Shown one piece after another: positions 14,500 through 22,309 of a DNA stretch of 22,309 nucleotides. The notes below the pieces were generated by a model. That model saw only the letters and a list, made by a program, of their open reading frames with translations, was not told the origin of the DNA and ran no database searches. How positions within the stretch are numbered: the stretch's first letter is position 1; each line of letters begins with the position of its first letter. The position numbers and the translations under genes are program-made. The DNA is from Rikenellaceae bacterium. Lineage in GTDB: Bacteria > Bacteroidota > Bacteroidia > Bacteroidales > UBA932. The stretch covers positions 1 to 22,309 of the forward strand of contig CAAGIL010000204.1 in assembly GCA_900769905.1 (NCBI GenBank), in the 5' to 3' direction.

Positions 14500-17400
14500 A
14501 TGAAACCATTTAAAACTTTATTGATCACGCTGCTGCTGTGCTTTCAGGCAGCATCGGCCAAGACCGCAGGCGATTTTGACAAGCCCTGGACCCCGGGTCC
14601 GTACGTAATTGACAATCCTGCAAAGGACGCCTTCTGCATATCGGCCAAAGGGAGGAGCGCAAGCATAGTCGTTGACCCTTCAGATGAAAGGGGTGTGGCC
14701 CGCGCCGCCCGGGATCTCGGCACGGACATAGGCAGGGTCAGCGGGGTTGAAGCCGAAGTCATACTCTCCGACAAGTCCAGGAAAGGCCAGATAGTTGCCG
14801 GAACCATAGGCAGCAGCCGTCTCATTGACAAGTACATAGCCGAGGGCAAACTGGATGTGGGTGAGATCCTTGGCACCATGGAAGCCTTCGTCATCCAGAC
14901 CGTTGAAGGAAGGCTGGTGATAGCCGGCTCCGACAGGAGAGGAACAATTTACGGCATCTACGACATATCGGAAAACATAGGCGTATCCCCGTGGTACTGG
15001 TGGGCAGATGTACCCGCGAAACACGCTTCTTCCATCTATGTGAATGCAGGACGCTATCTCCAGCCTTCCCCGAAGGTGAAGTACCGCGGAATATTCATCA
15101 ATGACGAGAGCCCTTCCTTCAGCGGCTGGTCCAATCTCAAGTTCGAGGACCCTGACAGCCGCAACGGTCAGAACAGCCTTATGTACACCCATATGTTCGA
15201 ATTGCTCCTCAGGCTCAAGGCCAACTACCTCTGGCCGGCTATGTGGGGCAAGGCCTTCAACGAGGACGACCCTCGCAATCCTGTCCTCGCCGACGAGTAC
15301 GGCATAATAATGGGCACCTCACACCACGAACCTATGATGCGCGCGCAGCAGGAATACAGCGACCGCCAGCGCGAAGTCGGAATCTGGGATTTCGTGACCA
15401 ACAGGGACAATCTGCTGGCTTTCTGGAGGGAAGGCATTGACAGGAACAAAAACTACGACAACCTGATTACCATCGGTATGCGCGGTGACGGAGACGTGCC
15501 TATGGGCCAGGGAGACGATGCCCATAATGCAAAGGTTCTGGAGCAGGTCATCGCCGACCAGAGGGCCCTGATTTCCGAAGTTTACGGGAAACCGGCCTCC
15601 GAAGTGCCGCAGATGTGGGCTCTGTTCACCGAAGTTCAGCGCTACTACGATGCGGGGATGACCGTACCCGACGACATAATGCTGATGTTCTGCGACAACA
15701 ACTGGGGCTACATCAGGCGCACGGGTCCCGAAAAGGAGAAGGATCGCAGCGGAGGTATGGGTCTATACTACCACATCGATATGAACGGAGGTCCGTGGAA
15801 TGACCGCTGGATCAATACCACCACCATACCGAAACTGCGGGAGCAGCTGGGCCTGGCCTACTCCACAGGCATCGACGACCTTTGGGTCATCAATGTGGGA
15901 GACCTCAAGCCAAAGGAAATTCCAATCGATTTCATAATGCGTTTCGCCTGGAACCCGGATGCAATAGGAGCCGACAGGACCTACGACTACACCCTATCCT
16001 GGGCAGAAGAGAATTTCGGCAGCGAACTTGCCGAAGATGTGGCCTGGATAGTATCCCGCTACCCGAAGTACAACCTGATGCGCAAGCCTGAAGTCCAGAA
16101 CACAGGCATTTTCAGCTACGCCAATTACGACGAGGCCCTCAGGCAGACAGCCCTTTGGCTGGAACTGGAAGACAGGGCAGAAGCCCTCAAAGCCAGGGTT
16201 CCGGCTGAACTTTACGACGCATTCTACCAGCTCGTATATTACCCGGCCGTAGCATCTTCAGGAGTAGCCAGGATGTATCTTGGTGCCGGCTTGAACAATG
16301 TCCACGCCCTCCAGGGTAACTTCAGGGCAAATTCGGAAGCCGAAGAAGTGCTCAGCCTCTTTGAGCGCGATGCACACCTCTCCGAGAGCTACAACTATGA
16401 GATAGCATCAGGCAAGTGGAAATATATGATGTCCGACATCCATATAGGTTACACCCAATGGTTTATGCACCGCTTCAACACCCTTCCTACGCTCTACAAC
16501 CTCAGGCCGCGCCGTGGTGCGGAGATGGGAGTGAGCATCTCCGGAAGCGAAAAGGCCTGGCCTGAAAAGGAATTCGAATTGCAGGTAGTGGACGGAACGG
16601 GGCTGAAAAGGGAGTTCGTACGCAAGCCTCAGCTTGACGGCAAGGAGCCAGTGCTTCCTCCTTTCGATGCAGTAGGCCGCCAGACCTACAGGATTGAGGT
16701 ATTCAACAGGGCTTTCGGCAAGCTTGATTATGAGTTGTCTGCCAGCCACGCCTGCGTCCTCCTTGACGACAACGGCAAAGGGGATGTCCTGGTAAGCATA
16801 GACTGGGACAAAGCACCGCAAGGAATGAGTGAGCATTCTGTCCAGGTGCGTCAGAAGGATGCCTCCGCCTGCGTGACTGTCAAGCTGACGGCGAACAATG
16901 TCCCGGCTCCTGCCGCAAGCCGCCCGTACTGGGGATGTCTTGAAGGAGAATACTCCGTCGATGCCACCCGTCCGGCAGCCAACGTAGCCGGAAGCGATGC
17001 ACGCTGGACCCTGCTTCCTGACCTCGGAAGGGAAAACGGCTGTATGGGCATAACTCCGGTCACCTCAGCCTTCACCGGCGATTTCACGGATATGCCTCGC
17101 CTCGAATACGACATACTCATCCCGGAATCCGGTTCCAAAACCATTTGCCTCGGCATACTTCCGACCCAGGATGTAAACCCTGCCAGAGGCCTGAGGCTCG
17201 CCGTGAGCATCGACGATGCCGAACCTGTGATACTGGATGCGCGCAAGGGCTTCGTGGATACATACAGCGAATACACGGAAGAAAACCTTGCCCGCTCGCA
17301 GGTGCTCAAGCCGCTTCCTGCAAGGAAGAACTACTCCCTCACCTCCTACGACAGGCTCTTCAGGGACGAGGTCTTCGACAACCTGCGCTGGCTGGACGTG

Positions 17401-17544
17401 GACTTCGACTTCAGCGTCAGCGGAATACACACGCTGAAAGTGTGGATGGTGGATCCCGAGATAGTGCTTGAAAAGATTATCGTGGGGCCTGACGGCCGTT
17501 ACAGCTACAGCGGTCCTGTACCTGTCGAGCACCTGCCGCGATAA
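14500..17544 (+). CDS. Secreted GH115 xylan alpha-glucuronidase
   Basis: GH115 enzymes remove glucuronic or 4-O-methylglucuronic acid side groups from xylan. The 1,014-residue protein has a type I signal peptide (1-20, ending ASA), so it is probably periplasmic or exported. An N-terminal alpha/beta domain is followed by the catalytic barrel with FINDESPSFSGWSN (about 199-212), NYLWPAMWG (242-250), GTSHHEP (272-278), FTEVQRYYDAG with E378 as candidate catalytic acid, and CDNNWGYIRR. The C-terminal beta-rich domain (about 820-1014) fits the usual GH115 extra domain. No susC/susD, other xylanase or regulator is nearby. The gene lies between two perfect 30-bp repeats; its TAA stop lies in the right copy. 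No promoter is seen in the 26-base leader, so read-through from recG is likely. Confidence 0.92.
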   Translation: MKPFKTLLITLLLCFQAASAKTAGDFDKPWTPGPYVIDNPAKDAFCISAKGRSASIVVDPSDERGVARAARDLGTDIGRVSGVEAEVILSDKSRKGQIVAGTIGSSRLIDKYIAEGKLDVGEILGTMEAFVIQTVEGRLVIAGSDRRGTIYGIYDISENIGVSPWYWWADVPAKHASSIYVNAGRYLQPSPKVKYRGIFINDESPSFSGWSNLKFEDPDSRNGQNSLMYTHMFELLLRLKANYLWPAMWGKAFNEDDPRNPVLADEYGIIMGTSHHEPMMRAQQEYSDRQREVGIWDFVTNRDNLLAFWREGIDRNKNYDNLITIGMRGDGDVPMGQGDDAHNAKVLEQVIADQRALISEVYGKPASEVPQMWALFTEVQRYYDAGMTVPDDIMLMFCDNNWGYIRRTGPEKEKDRSGGMGLYYHIDMNGGPWNDRWINTTTIPKLREQLGLAYSTGIDDLWVINVGDLKPKEIPIDFIMRFAWNPDAIGADRTYDYTLSWAEENFGSELAEDVAWIVSRYPKYNLMRKPEVQNTGIFSYANYDEALRQTALWLELEDRAEALKARVPAELYDAFYQLVYYPAVASSGVARMYLGAGLNNVHALQGNFRANSEAEEVLSLFERDAHLSESYNYEIASGKWKYMMSDIHIGYTQWFMHRFNTLPTLYNLRPRRGAEMGVSISGSEKAWPEKEFELQVVDGTGLKREFVRKPQLDGKEPVLPPFDAVGRQTYRIEVFNRAFGKLDYELSASHACVLLDDNGKGDVLVSIDWDKAPQGMSEHSVQVRQKDASACVTVKLTANNVPAPAASRPYWGCLEGEYSVDATRPAANVAGSDARWTLLPDLGRENGCMGITPVTSAFTGDFTDMPRLEYDILIPESGSKTICLGILPTQDVNPARGLRLAVSIDDAEPVILDARKGFVDTYSEYTEENLARSQVLKPLPARKNYSLTSYDRLFRDEVFDNLRWLDVDFDFSVSGIHTLKVWMVDPEIVLEKIIVGPDGRYSYSGPVPVEHLPR

Positions 17545-17570
17545 AAGATTTCAGCAAAATAAGTTAAATT
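17541..17570 (+). repeat. 30-bp direct repeat, right copy (after GH115)
   Basis: This is a perfect copy of 14447-14476, 3,094 bases away. It starts in the last base of the final GH115 Arg codon, supplies that gene's TAA stop, and ends 4 bases before the -7 box of the next gene. In an ancestral arrangement recG would have run straight into this promoter. Confidence 0.97.
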
Positions 17571-17582
17571 TTAGTATCTTTG
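17549..17582 (+). promoter_or_regulatory. Promoter for the S9 peptidase operon
   Basis: TATCTTTG (17575-17582) fits the Bacteroidetes -7 consensus. The -33 position is weak: TTTC at 17549-17552 with a 22-base spacer, and it lies inside the right copy of the 30-bp repeat. Transcription near 17589 would leave a leader of about 16 bases before the ATG at 17605. Confidence 0.6.
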
Positions 17583-17604
17583 CAGGCTAGTAAATCAGAG
17601 AATT

Positions 17605-19794
17605 ATGAAGAAATTGATATTCGGCGCATTAGCCGCAGCATTGATTATGAGTTGCAGCCAGAACAGCGAAAGCGGATACGTGGGAGTGTCCGACATCCAG
17701 ATTGAGAACGGGGTGATGACCCCGGAAACCCTGCTCGCGCTCGGACGCCTGTCCGACCCGCAGCTCTCCCCTGACGGAAGCAAAATCCTCTACGGAGTGT
17801 CCTACAATTCCGTAGCGGACAACCGCAGCTGCCGCAACCTGTTCATCTGCAATGTCGACGGCTCCGGCAGGACCCAGCTCACCCGATATGCAAAGAGCGT
17901 GTCCAATGCCCGCTGGTCCAATGACGGCAGCGGGATTTACTTCCTGCAGGGAGGACAGCTCTGGAAGGCCGCCTACAAGTCAGGCAAACTGGGCAAAAAA
18001 GTAAAGCTCAGCGATGTGCCGAACGGCATCTCCGAGTTCAAGCTCTCCCCAGACCAGAGCCGCATACTCTACACCAGCACCGTAAAGAACAAGGCAGTGC
18101 AGACTCCGGCGGACAGTGATCCCGCCCTTGACAAGGCCAGTGCTTACACCACGGAGGACCTTATGTACCGCCACTGGGACCACTGGGTAACCGAAACTCC
18201 GCGCAGCTATGTGGCCACTATGGGCAAGGAGCTCATCAGCCTCGGGAACTCCGTGGACATACTCGGAGACGAGCCGTACGAACTCCCTACCGAGCCGCTC
18301 AGCGGAATAGAGCAGCTCGACTGGTCGCCGGACGGACGCTATGTCGCATACTCCTGCCGCAAGAGGACAGGCAAGGAGTACGCCTTCAGCACCAACACCG
18401 ACATCTACATCTATGACTGCGAGAGCGGACGGACCGTCCAGGTCAGCAGGGGCGGCGGCTACGACACCGACCCCGCGTGGAGCGGAAACGGCAGGCACCT
18501 CGCCTGGATTTCCATGGCAAGGGACGGATATGAAGCTGACCAGCAAAGGCTTATGGTCTGCGATACGGATTTCTCCAACGGACTAAGGGCCGACAATATA
18601 CGCGATCTCAGCATCAATTTCGACTTCGACGTAGCCGGACCTGTATGGCACGGCGACGAAATCTTCTTCAACGCCCTCGTATCCGAAGGCATTCAGGGAC
18701 TCTTCTGCGCCGACCTCAGCGGAGACATACAGCGCATCACCCGCAAGGACTGGTGGTTCGACTTCTTCTCCCCGTTCGCAGTACTCGAGCAGGCGGAAGG
18801 CGTGAAGCTCCTCTGCTCCTACTACAGCCTTGAGTTCCCTGTGGAGCTCGTTGCGGTTGACATCACTGCGACCGGCACCTCCTACAAGCAGATTACCGAC
18901 GAGAACGGCCACATCTTCAGCCAGCTCAAGCCTATACACGAGGAGAGCGTGCTCGTGGAAACCGTTGACCACAAACAGATGCAGTGCTGGGTGGTTTATC
19001 CTCCTGAATTTGACGAGAACAAGGTTTACCCGGCAATTGAAATAGTGCTCGGCGGCCCTCAGGGCAGCAATTCCCAGGACTGGAGCTACAGGTGGTGCTA
19101 CCGCCTGATGGCCCAGCAGGGCTACATAGTCATACTCCCTAACCGCCGCGGAACCACCGCCTTCGGTCAGGAGTGGAAGGAGCAGATTTCCGGCGACTAC
19201 TGCGGCCTCAACATGCAGGACTACCTCAGCGCAGGCCGCTACATCAAGAGCAAGCCTTACGTCGGCAAACTCGCCTGCGTGGGTGCTTCTTACGGCGGGT
19301 ACTCAGCCTATATGCTCGAAGGCCTCCACGGCGATCTCTACGACTGTTTCATAGCCCACGCGGGCATCTTCGACGAGAAGCAGCTCTGGTTCACCACCGA
19401 GGAGATGTGGTTTGCCAACTGGGACAACGGCGGACTCACCGAATATGCCTATACCCCGGGCCAGACCGGTCCTAAGGGCGACGGCATCACCTTCGGCGGA
19501 ATGCAGCAGGCAGGCGCTCCGTACGCCAGCACCCCGAAGGCACAGCGTCACTACGCCAACTCCCCTTCTTCAATGGTCACCAAATGGCATACCCCTATAC
19601 TCTGCATACACGGTATGATGGACTACCGCATTCCTTACGAGCAGGGTATGGCCGCCTTCAACGCAGCCCAAATGATGGGCGTGCCTTCAAAACTCGTCAT
19701 CTTCCCTGAGGAGAACCACTGGATACTCCAGCCTCAGAACTCGCTCTACTGGCACAGGGAGGTATATGACTGGCTGGACAGATGGCTTCGCTAG
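17605..19794 (+). CDS. S9-family prolyl oligopeptidase / dipeptidyl-peptidase-like lipoprotein
   Basis: This is a serine peptidase of the prolyl-oligopeptidase clan, most like the DPP5/acylaminoacyl-peptidase group that releases dipeptides from peptides in the periplasm. The 729-residue protein starts with a lipoprotein signal ending at C17 (IMSC). Residues about 40-440 are a beta-propeller with TolB/WD-like repeats (LSDPQLSPDGSKILY, LDWSPDGRYVAY, DPAWSGNGRHLAW). The C-terminal alpha/beta hydrolase carries S562 in GASYGGY, D673 in GMMDYRIP and H705 in EENHW, a complete triad. It follows its own promoter. The Nif3 gene starts 3 bases after its stop. Exact substrate preference cannot be read from the sequence. 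Confidence 0.92.
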   Translation: MKKLIFGALAAALIMSCSQNSESGYVGVSDIQIENGVMTPETLLALGRLSDPQLSPDGSKILYGVSYNSVADNRSCRNLFICNVDGSGRTQLTRYAKSVSNARWSNDGSGIYFLQGGQLWKAAYKSGKLGKKVKLSDVPNGISEFKLSPDQSRILYTSTVKNKAVQTPADSDPALDKASAYTTEDLMYRHWDHWVTETPRSYVATMGKELISLGNSVDILGDEPYELPTEPLSGIEQLDWSPDGRYVAYSCRKRTGKEYAFSTNTDIYIYDCESGRTVQVSRGGGYDTDPAWSGNGRHLAWISMARDGYEADQQRLMVCDTDFSNGLRADNIRDLSINFDFDVAGPVWHGDEIFFNALVSEGIQGLFCADLSGDIQRITRKDWWFDFFSPFAVLEQAEGVKLLCSYYSLEFPVELVAVDITATGTSYKQITDENGHIFSQLKPIHEESVLVETVDHKQMQCWVVYPPEFDENKVYPAIEIVLGGPQGSNSQDWSYRWCYRLMAQQGYIVILPNRRGTTAFGQEWKEQISGDYCGLNMQDYLSAGRYIKSKPYVGKLACVGASYGGYSAYMLEGLHGDLYDCFIAHAGIFDEKQLWFTTEEMWFANWDNGGLTEYAYTPGQTGPKGDGITFGGMQQAGAPYASTPKAQRHYANSPSSMVTKWHTPILCIHGMMDYRIPYEQGMAAFNAAQMMGVPSKLVIFPEENHWILQPQNSLYWHREVYDWLDRWLR

Positions 19795-19797
19795 GCG

Positions 19798-20574
19798 ATG
19801 AAAATCAGGGAAATCATAGGCGCCATAGAGCGCAGGGCAGCTCTGCGCTGGCAGGACGGATTTGACAATTCGGGCCTTCAGGTAGGAGACCCGGAGGCGG
19901 AAGCCAGGGGCATACTCATCACCCTGGACATCACGGAAGAGATTGTGGATGAAGCCATTGCGAGCGGCTGCAATCTCATAGTCTCGCACCACCCCCTGAT
20001 TTTCAAGGCCCTCAAGCAGGTCGGAACTTCCACTTACCAGCAGCGTTGCGTGGTGAAGGCCGTCAAGAATGACATCTGCATATATTCGGCCCACACCAGC
20101 CTGGACAACGCCTGCGGCGGTGTCAATCACCGCATCGCGGTGATACTCGGTCTCCGCGAGACCGAGTGGCTGGGATCCCCCGCCGACAGCGAAAGCGGCT
20201 CAGGCCTCATAGGAACTCTCGAGGAGCCCCTCTCCGACAGGGATTTCTTCCTCAAGACCAAAGAGGCTTTCGGCGTTGCCTCCCTCCGCTGCTCCAGGCC
20301 GGAGGGCCGTATGATACGCAAAGTGGCAGTCTGCGGCGGCGCAGGGGCGTTCCTTCTTCCGGATGCCATAAGCAAGGGAGCCGACTGCTTTGTCTGCGGA
20401 GAATTCCGCTACCACGACTACTTCGAGAACTCGGGAGTGCTCCTCTGCGAGCTCGGCCACTATCAGAGTGAGCAGTACACCAGGGACCTGCTGGCATCCA
20501 TTATCAGCGAGGCTTTTCCGGACGCAGATATCCGCCTGAGCCGAATCAACACCAATCCCATCCAATATCTTTAA
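19798..20574 (+). CDS. Nif3/DUF34 (YbgI-like) dinuclear metal protein, short form
   Basis: Proteins of this family bind two metal ions in a toroidal hexamer; they are often labelled GTP cyclohydrolase 1 type 2 homologues, but their cellular function is not established. The 258-residue protein has the metal ligands H64-H65 in SHHPLIF, D103 in SAHTSLDNA, and H221 with E225 in LGHYQSEQY. It lacks the central PII-like insertion of roughly 100 residues present in the longer family members (about 360-370 residues). The start ATG is 3 bases after the peptidase stop, and the thioesterase begins 1 base after its own stop, so all three genes are probably on one transcript. Confidence 0.9.
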   Translation: MKIREIIGAIERRAALRWQDGFDNSGLQVGDPEAEARGILITLDITEEIVDEAIASGCNLIVSHHPLIFKALKQVGTSTYQQRCVVKAVKNDICIYSAHTSLDNACGGVNHRIAVILGLRETEWLGSPADSESGSGLIGTLEEPLSDRDFFLKTKEAFGVASLRCSRPEGRMIRKVAVCGGAGAFLLPDAISKGADCFVCGEFRYHDYFENSGVLLCELGHYQSEQYTRDLLASIISEAFPDADIRLSRINTNPIQYL

Positions 20575-20575
20575 T

Positions 20576-21334
20576 ATGGACAAATACATTGAACAGCATA
20601 GTATAAGCTGCTACAGATCGGACTCCCACTGGGTGATGCGTCCCGAGGCTTTTCTCGATATGGCGCAGCAGATAGCCGTGAAGGGAGCCCAGCAACTGAG
20701 TTTCAACGATGAGGCCCTGAAGGCCCTGGGCTGCGTCTGGGTGCTCGCAAGAATGCAGGTGGTTTTCGAAAAGCCCGTGCCTTTCGACAGGCTCATCACC
20801 CTAAAAACATGGCACAAAGGACAGTGCGGGCCTTATTTCCTGCGTGACTACAGCCTCGAGTGTGATGGAGAGGAAGTTGTAAGGTCCACGAGTTCCTGGA
20901 TAGTGATGAATTTGGAAAGCCGCAGGATATCCCGCGACGAGGCGGTGATGAAACTCCTCGAAGGGCCTGCCCAGAGTCCCGACCACGCCATCGAGTCTCC
21001 CTGCCCGAAGGTTATGGTGCCGAGGGATGTGGAGCTCAAGCCTATCGGCAGCCACGTCGTAAGATACTCAGACATAGACAAGAACGGCCACGCCAACAAT
21101 GTGAAATACACCGTATGGGCCCTGGACAATCTTCCTCAGGAGCTGGTGATGAATCACCCGGTGAAGGAACTTGTCATCAATTTCAACCGTGAGGCCCGCC
21201 CCGGCGAGGAAGTCATACTCTACCACGCTGAAGTGGACGGAGCCCACATCATAGAAGGCCGGGCAAGCCAGACCCTGGACGACGGCAGCACTGCCGGACA
21301 TCAGGTCTTCATCGAGAAACTTGTCTTCGCTTGA
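20576..21334 (+). CDS. Acyl-ACP thioesterase (FatA/FatB-like double hotdog)
   Basis: This enzyme releases free fatty acids from acyl carrier protein, setting chain length and the free fatty acid supply in the cytoplasm. The 252-residue protein fits two tandem hotdog domains. The N-terminal part has WVLARMQVVFEKPVPFDRLITLKTW (about 55-79), typical for substrate binding. The second domain has D166-I-D-K-N170-G-H172-A-N-N followed by VKYTVWALD, matching the Asn/His catalytic segment of plant and bacterial acyl-ACP thioesterases. It follows Nif3 by 1 base and converges with the glycosyltransferase, 3 bases away. Chain-length specificity cannot be told from sequence alone. Confidence 0.9.
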   Translation: MDKYIEQHSISCYRSDSHWVMRPEAFLDMAQQIAVKGAQQLSFNDEALKALGCVWVLARMQVVFEKPVPFDRLITLKTWHKGQCGPYFLRDYSLECDGEEVVRSTSSWIVMNLESRRISRDEAVMKLLEGPAQSPDHAIESPCPKVMVPRDVELKPIGSHVVRYSDIDKNGHANNVKYTVWALDNLPQELVMNHPVKELVINFNREARPGEEVILYHAEVDGAHIIEGRASQTLDDGSTAGHQVFIEKLVFA

Positions 21335-21337
21335 TCC

Positions 21338-22177
21338 CTAGATGATACTGCGGAAGCGGGCTGGGATTTCGACTATGATTACAGCCTCGAACATAGCAGG
21401 CTTGTTCCAGGCGTAAGGAGGTCTGATGAAGGTCTGAATCATACGGGCGCGACGGGTCCAGCGGTCCCAGTCGCGTTTTTTGTGCCCGGTGACCAGGCGT
21501 ATGGTCTCGGAACGCCTTTCAAGGTGCTTGGTCCATCCTGACTCCCTACGGCTGACATCAGCGAAGCGGTCCTGGATGCGCCCCATATCGAAATAGCCCA
21601 GGTGAAAGAGATACAAACCTTTGGCTATATGGAAGTTATGTCCCTTGATACGGTGGAAGCCGCTGCCCCAGCGCAGGGGCCTGGAGATGACGCTTGCCTT
21701 GGTATATCTTGTGCCCAGACGGGCATAATGGCGCTGCTCTAGGAAGGGACGGTTCTCGTCTATATCAGGCTCTTCGCCCAAAAGCTGTCCAACATCCACT
21801 CCCAGTCCGGAGACTGTGCCGTCCATCTTCAACTCCGAGAGGAACTCGCCCAGACCCTTACCGCTTGCCGGATCCGCCACAAGATACTCGTCCGCATCCA
21901 CCCCTATGACCAGCTCATAGCCAGCCTCGAAAAGCTCCCCGGCCTTGTCCGAGACGAAGGCGCTGCGACGCCTGTCCATCTCCACGACCTTGCCCGGGAT
22001 TTTTTCCTCCAGGCTGCAATTCACCCCTTCGCAGAAGTCGGGAATTGTCTGGTCCTTGCCGTCAAAATAAACATAGAGGTTCTCGCGGCCAAGTTCGCGG
22101 CCATAGTATTCCACCCATTTCCTGAGATAGAAATCGTCATTCCTGACCACGGTGATTACGCCTATTCTCTTTCCCAT
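21338..22177 (-). CDS. Glycosyltransferase family 2-like protein (GT-A fold)
   Basis: The 279-residue protein probably transfers a sugar to a surface polysaccharide or lipid-linked glycan. The N-terminus IGVITVVRNDDFYLRKWVEYY (5-25) is the typical nucleotide-sugar binding start of the Glyco_tranf_2_4-like group. D94-A-D96-E97 in GVDADEYLV is the DxD metal motif. KGHNFHI and LYLFHLGYF later in the chain are typical of this group. There is no signal peptide or membrane segment, so it is cytoplasmic or membrane-associated. It stands alone on the minus strand, converging with the thioesterase with only 3 bases between stop codons and no terminator. Upstream, only a weak -7-like TATATTTA (22199-22192) is seen. 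Donor and acceptor are unknown. Confidence 0.85.
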   Translation of the reverse strand: MGKRIGVITVVRNDDFYLRKWVEYYGRELGRENLYVYFDGKDQTIPDFCEGVNCSLEEKIPGKVVEMDRRRSAFVSDKAGELFEAGYELVIGVDADEYLVADPASGKGLGEFLSELKMDGTVSGLGVDVGQLLGEEPDIDENRPFLEQRHYARLGTRYTKASVISRPLRWGSGFHRIKGHNFHIAKGLYLFHLGYFDMGRIQDRFADVSRRESGWTKHLERRSETIRLVTGHKKRDWDRWTRRARMIQTFIRPPYAWNKPAMFEAVIIVEIPARFRSII

Positions 22178-22309
22178 ACTAGTAGTTTCCGTAAATATAT
22201 ATAAAATCTCGCGATTTTAGGCCGGTTTAGATAAAAATCAAGACCCCATACTATCTTTGTTGGCAAGAGCGGACATGGCATCACAGCCTGCCGCACGAAT
22301 GTAAGTTAA
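22178..22309. other. Gene-free right end with outward promoter-like element
   Basis: These 132 bases hold no supported gene. A small inverted repeat AAAATC/GATTTT (22203-22208 and 22213-22218, four-base loop) lies near the glycosyltransferase start. TATCTTTG at 22252-22259, with TTTA at 22226-22229 22 bases earlier, looks like a rightward Bacteroidetes promoter. Transcription would start near 22266. The remaining bases contain only a nine-codon frame (ATG at 22275, stop by 22304), so the transcribed gene or RNA lies beyond the window. Confidence 0.5.

Noticed and set aside
21326..21358. Possible bidirectional terminator CTTCGC/GCGGAAG between the convergent genes
   Set aside because: The pairing is short and bulged with a 19-base loop, and no T tract follows on either strand.
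22203..22218. Hairpin AAAATC-TCGC-GATTTT as a terminator or RNA element
   Set aside because: It has a six-pair, AT-rich stem with no T tract continuing from it and lies upstream of both flanking transcripts; at most it is a weak operator.
1..22309. CRISPR array, tRNA, rRNA, insertion sequence or prophage
   Set aside because: No regular spaced repeats, no clover-leaf or rRNA sequence, and no transposase, integrase or phage structural gene was seen on either strand.

Overview
The window is chromosomal DNA from a GC-rich member of the phylum Bacteroidota, probably order Bacteroidales; the genus cannot be read from it. The signs are promoters of the Bacteroidetes type (TTTG, about 19-22 bases, then TAnnTTTG) in front of several genes, start codons mostly without Shine-Dalgarno sequences, the large PurL type, a lipoprotein S9 peptidase and a GH115 alpha-glucuronidase. 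The region is gene-dense and mostly metabolic. There are no tRNA, rRNA or CRISPR features, and no transposase or integrase gene.

Left part (1-8304): two nucleotide-biosynthesis operons run head to head from a 155-base divergent promoter region. Leftward are purE and then purL, which is cut by the window edge (purine pathway). Rightward is a compact run pyrC-pyrK-pyrD-pyrF-pyrE-pyrB, which covers every step of UMP synthesis after carbamoyl phosphate. The last gene, pyrB, is unusual: its catalytic chain carries a C-terminal four-cysteine zinc module resembling the end of the regulatory chain PyrI, without the PyrI nucleotide-binding domain. No pyrI gene follows.

Middle part (8305-14476): pckA (ATP-dependent PEP carboxykinase) stands alone between its own promoter region and a strong intrinsic terminator. 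A new promoter then starts lemA, a DUF2207 membrane protein and recG, packed within a few bases of each other.

Right part (14477-22309): a secreted GH115 alpha-glucuronidase gene sits between two perfect 30-bp direct repeats. The left copy is the last codons and stop of recG. The right copy overlaps the GH115 stop and lies just upstream of the promoter of the next gene. This looks like a single-gene insertion that left both neighbours intact. After it come a lipoprotein S9-family dipeptidyl-peptidase-like enzyme, a short Nif3/DUF34 metal protein and an acyl-ACP thioesterase, probably one transcription unit. A family-2-like glycosyltransferase converges on these from the opposite strand. The last 132 bases hold no gene, but a rightward promoter-like element points out of the window.

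One feature spans the whole window: the palindrome CATG occurs only 14 times by hand count, far below expectation, and codons before Met almost always avoid ending in C. The three observations most worth checking are the repeat-flanked GH115 gene, the PyrB-zinc fusion and the CATG avoidance.
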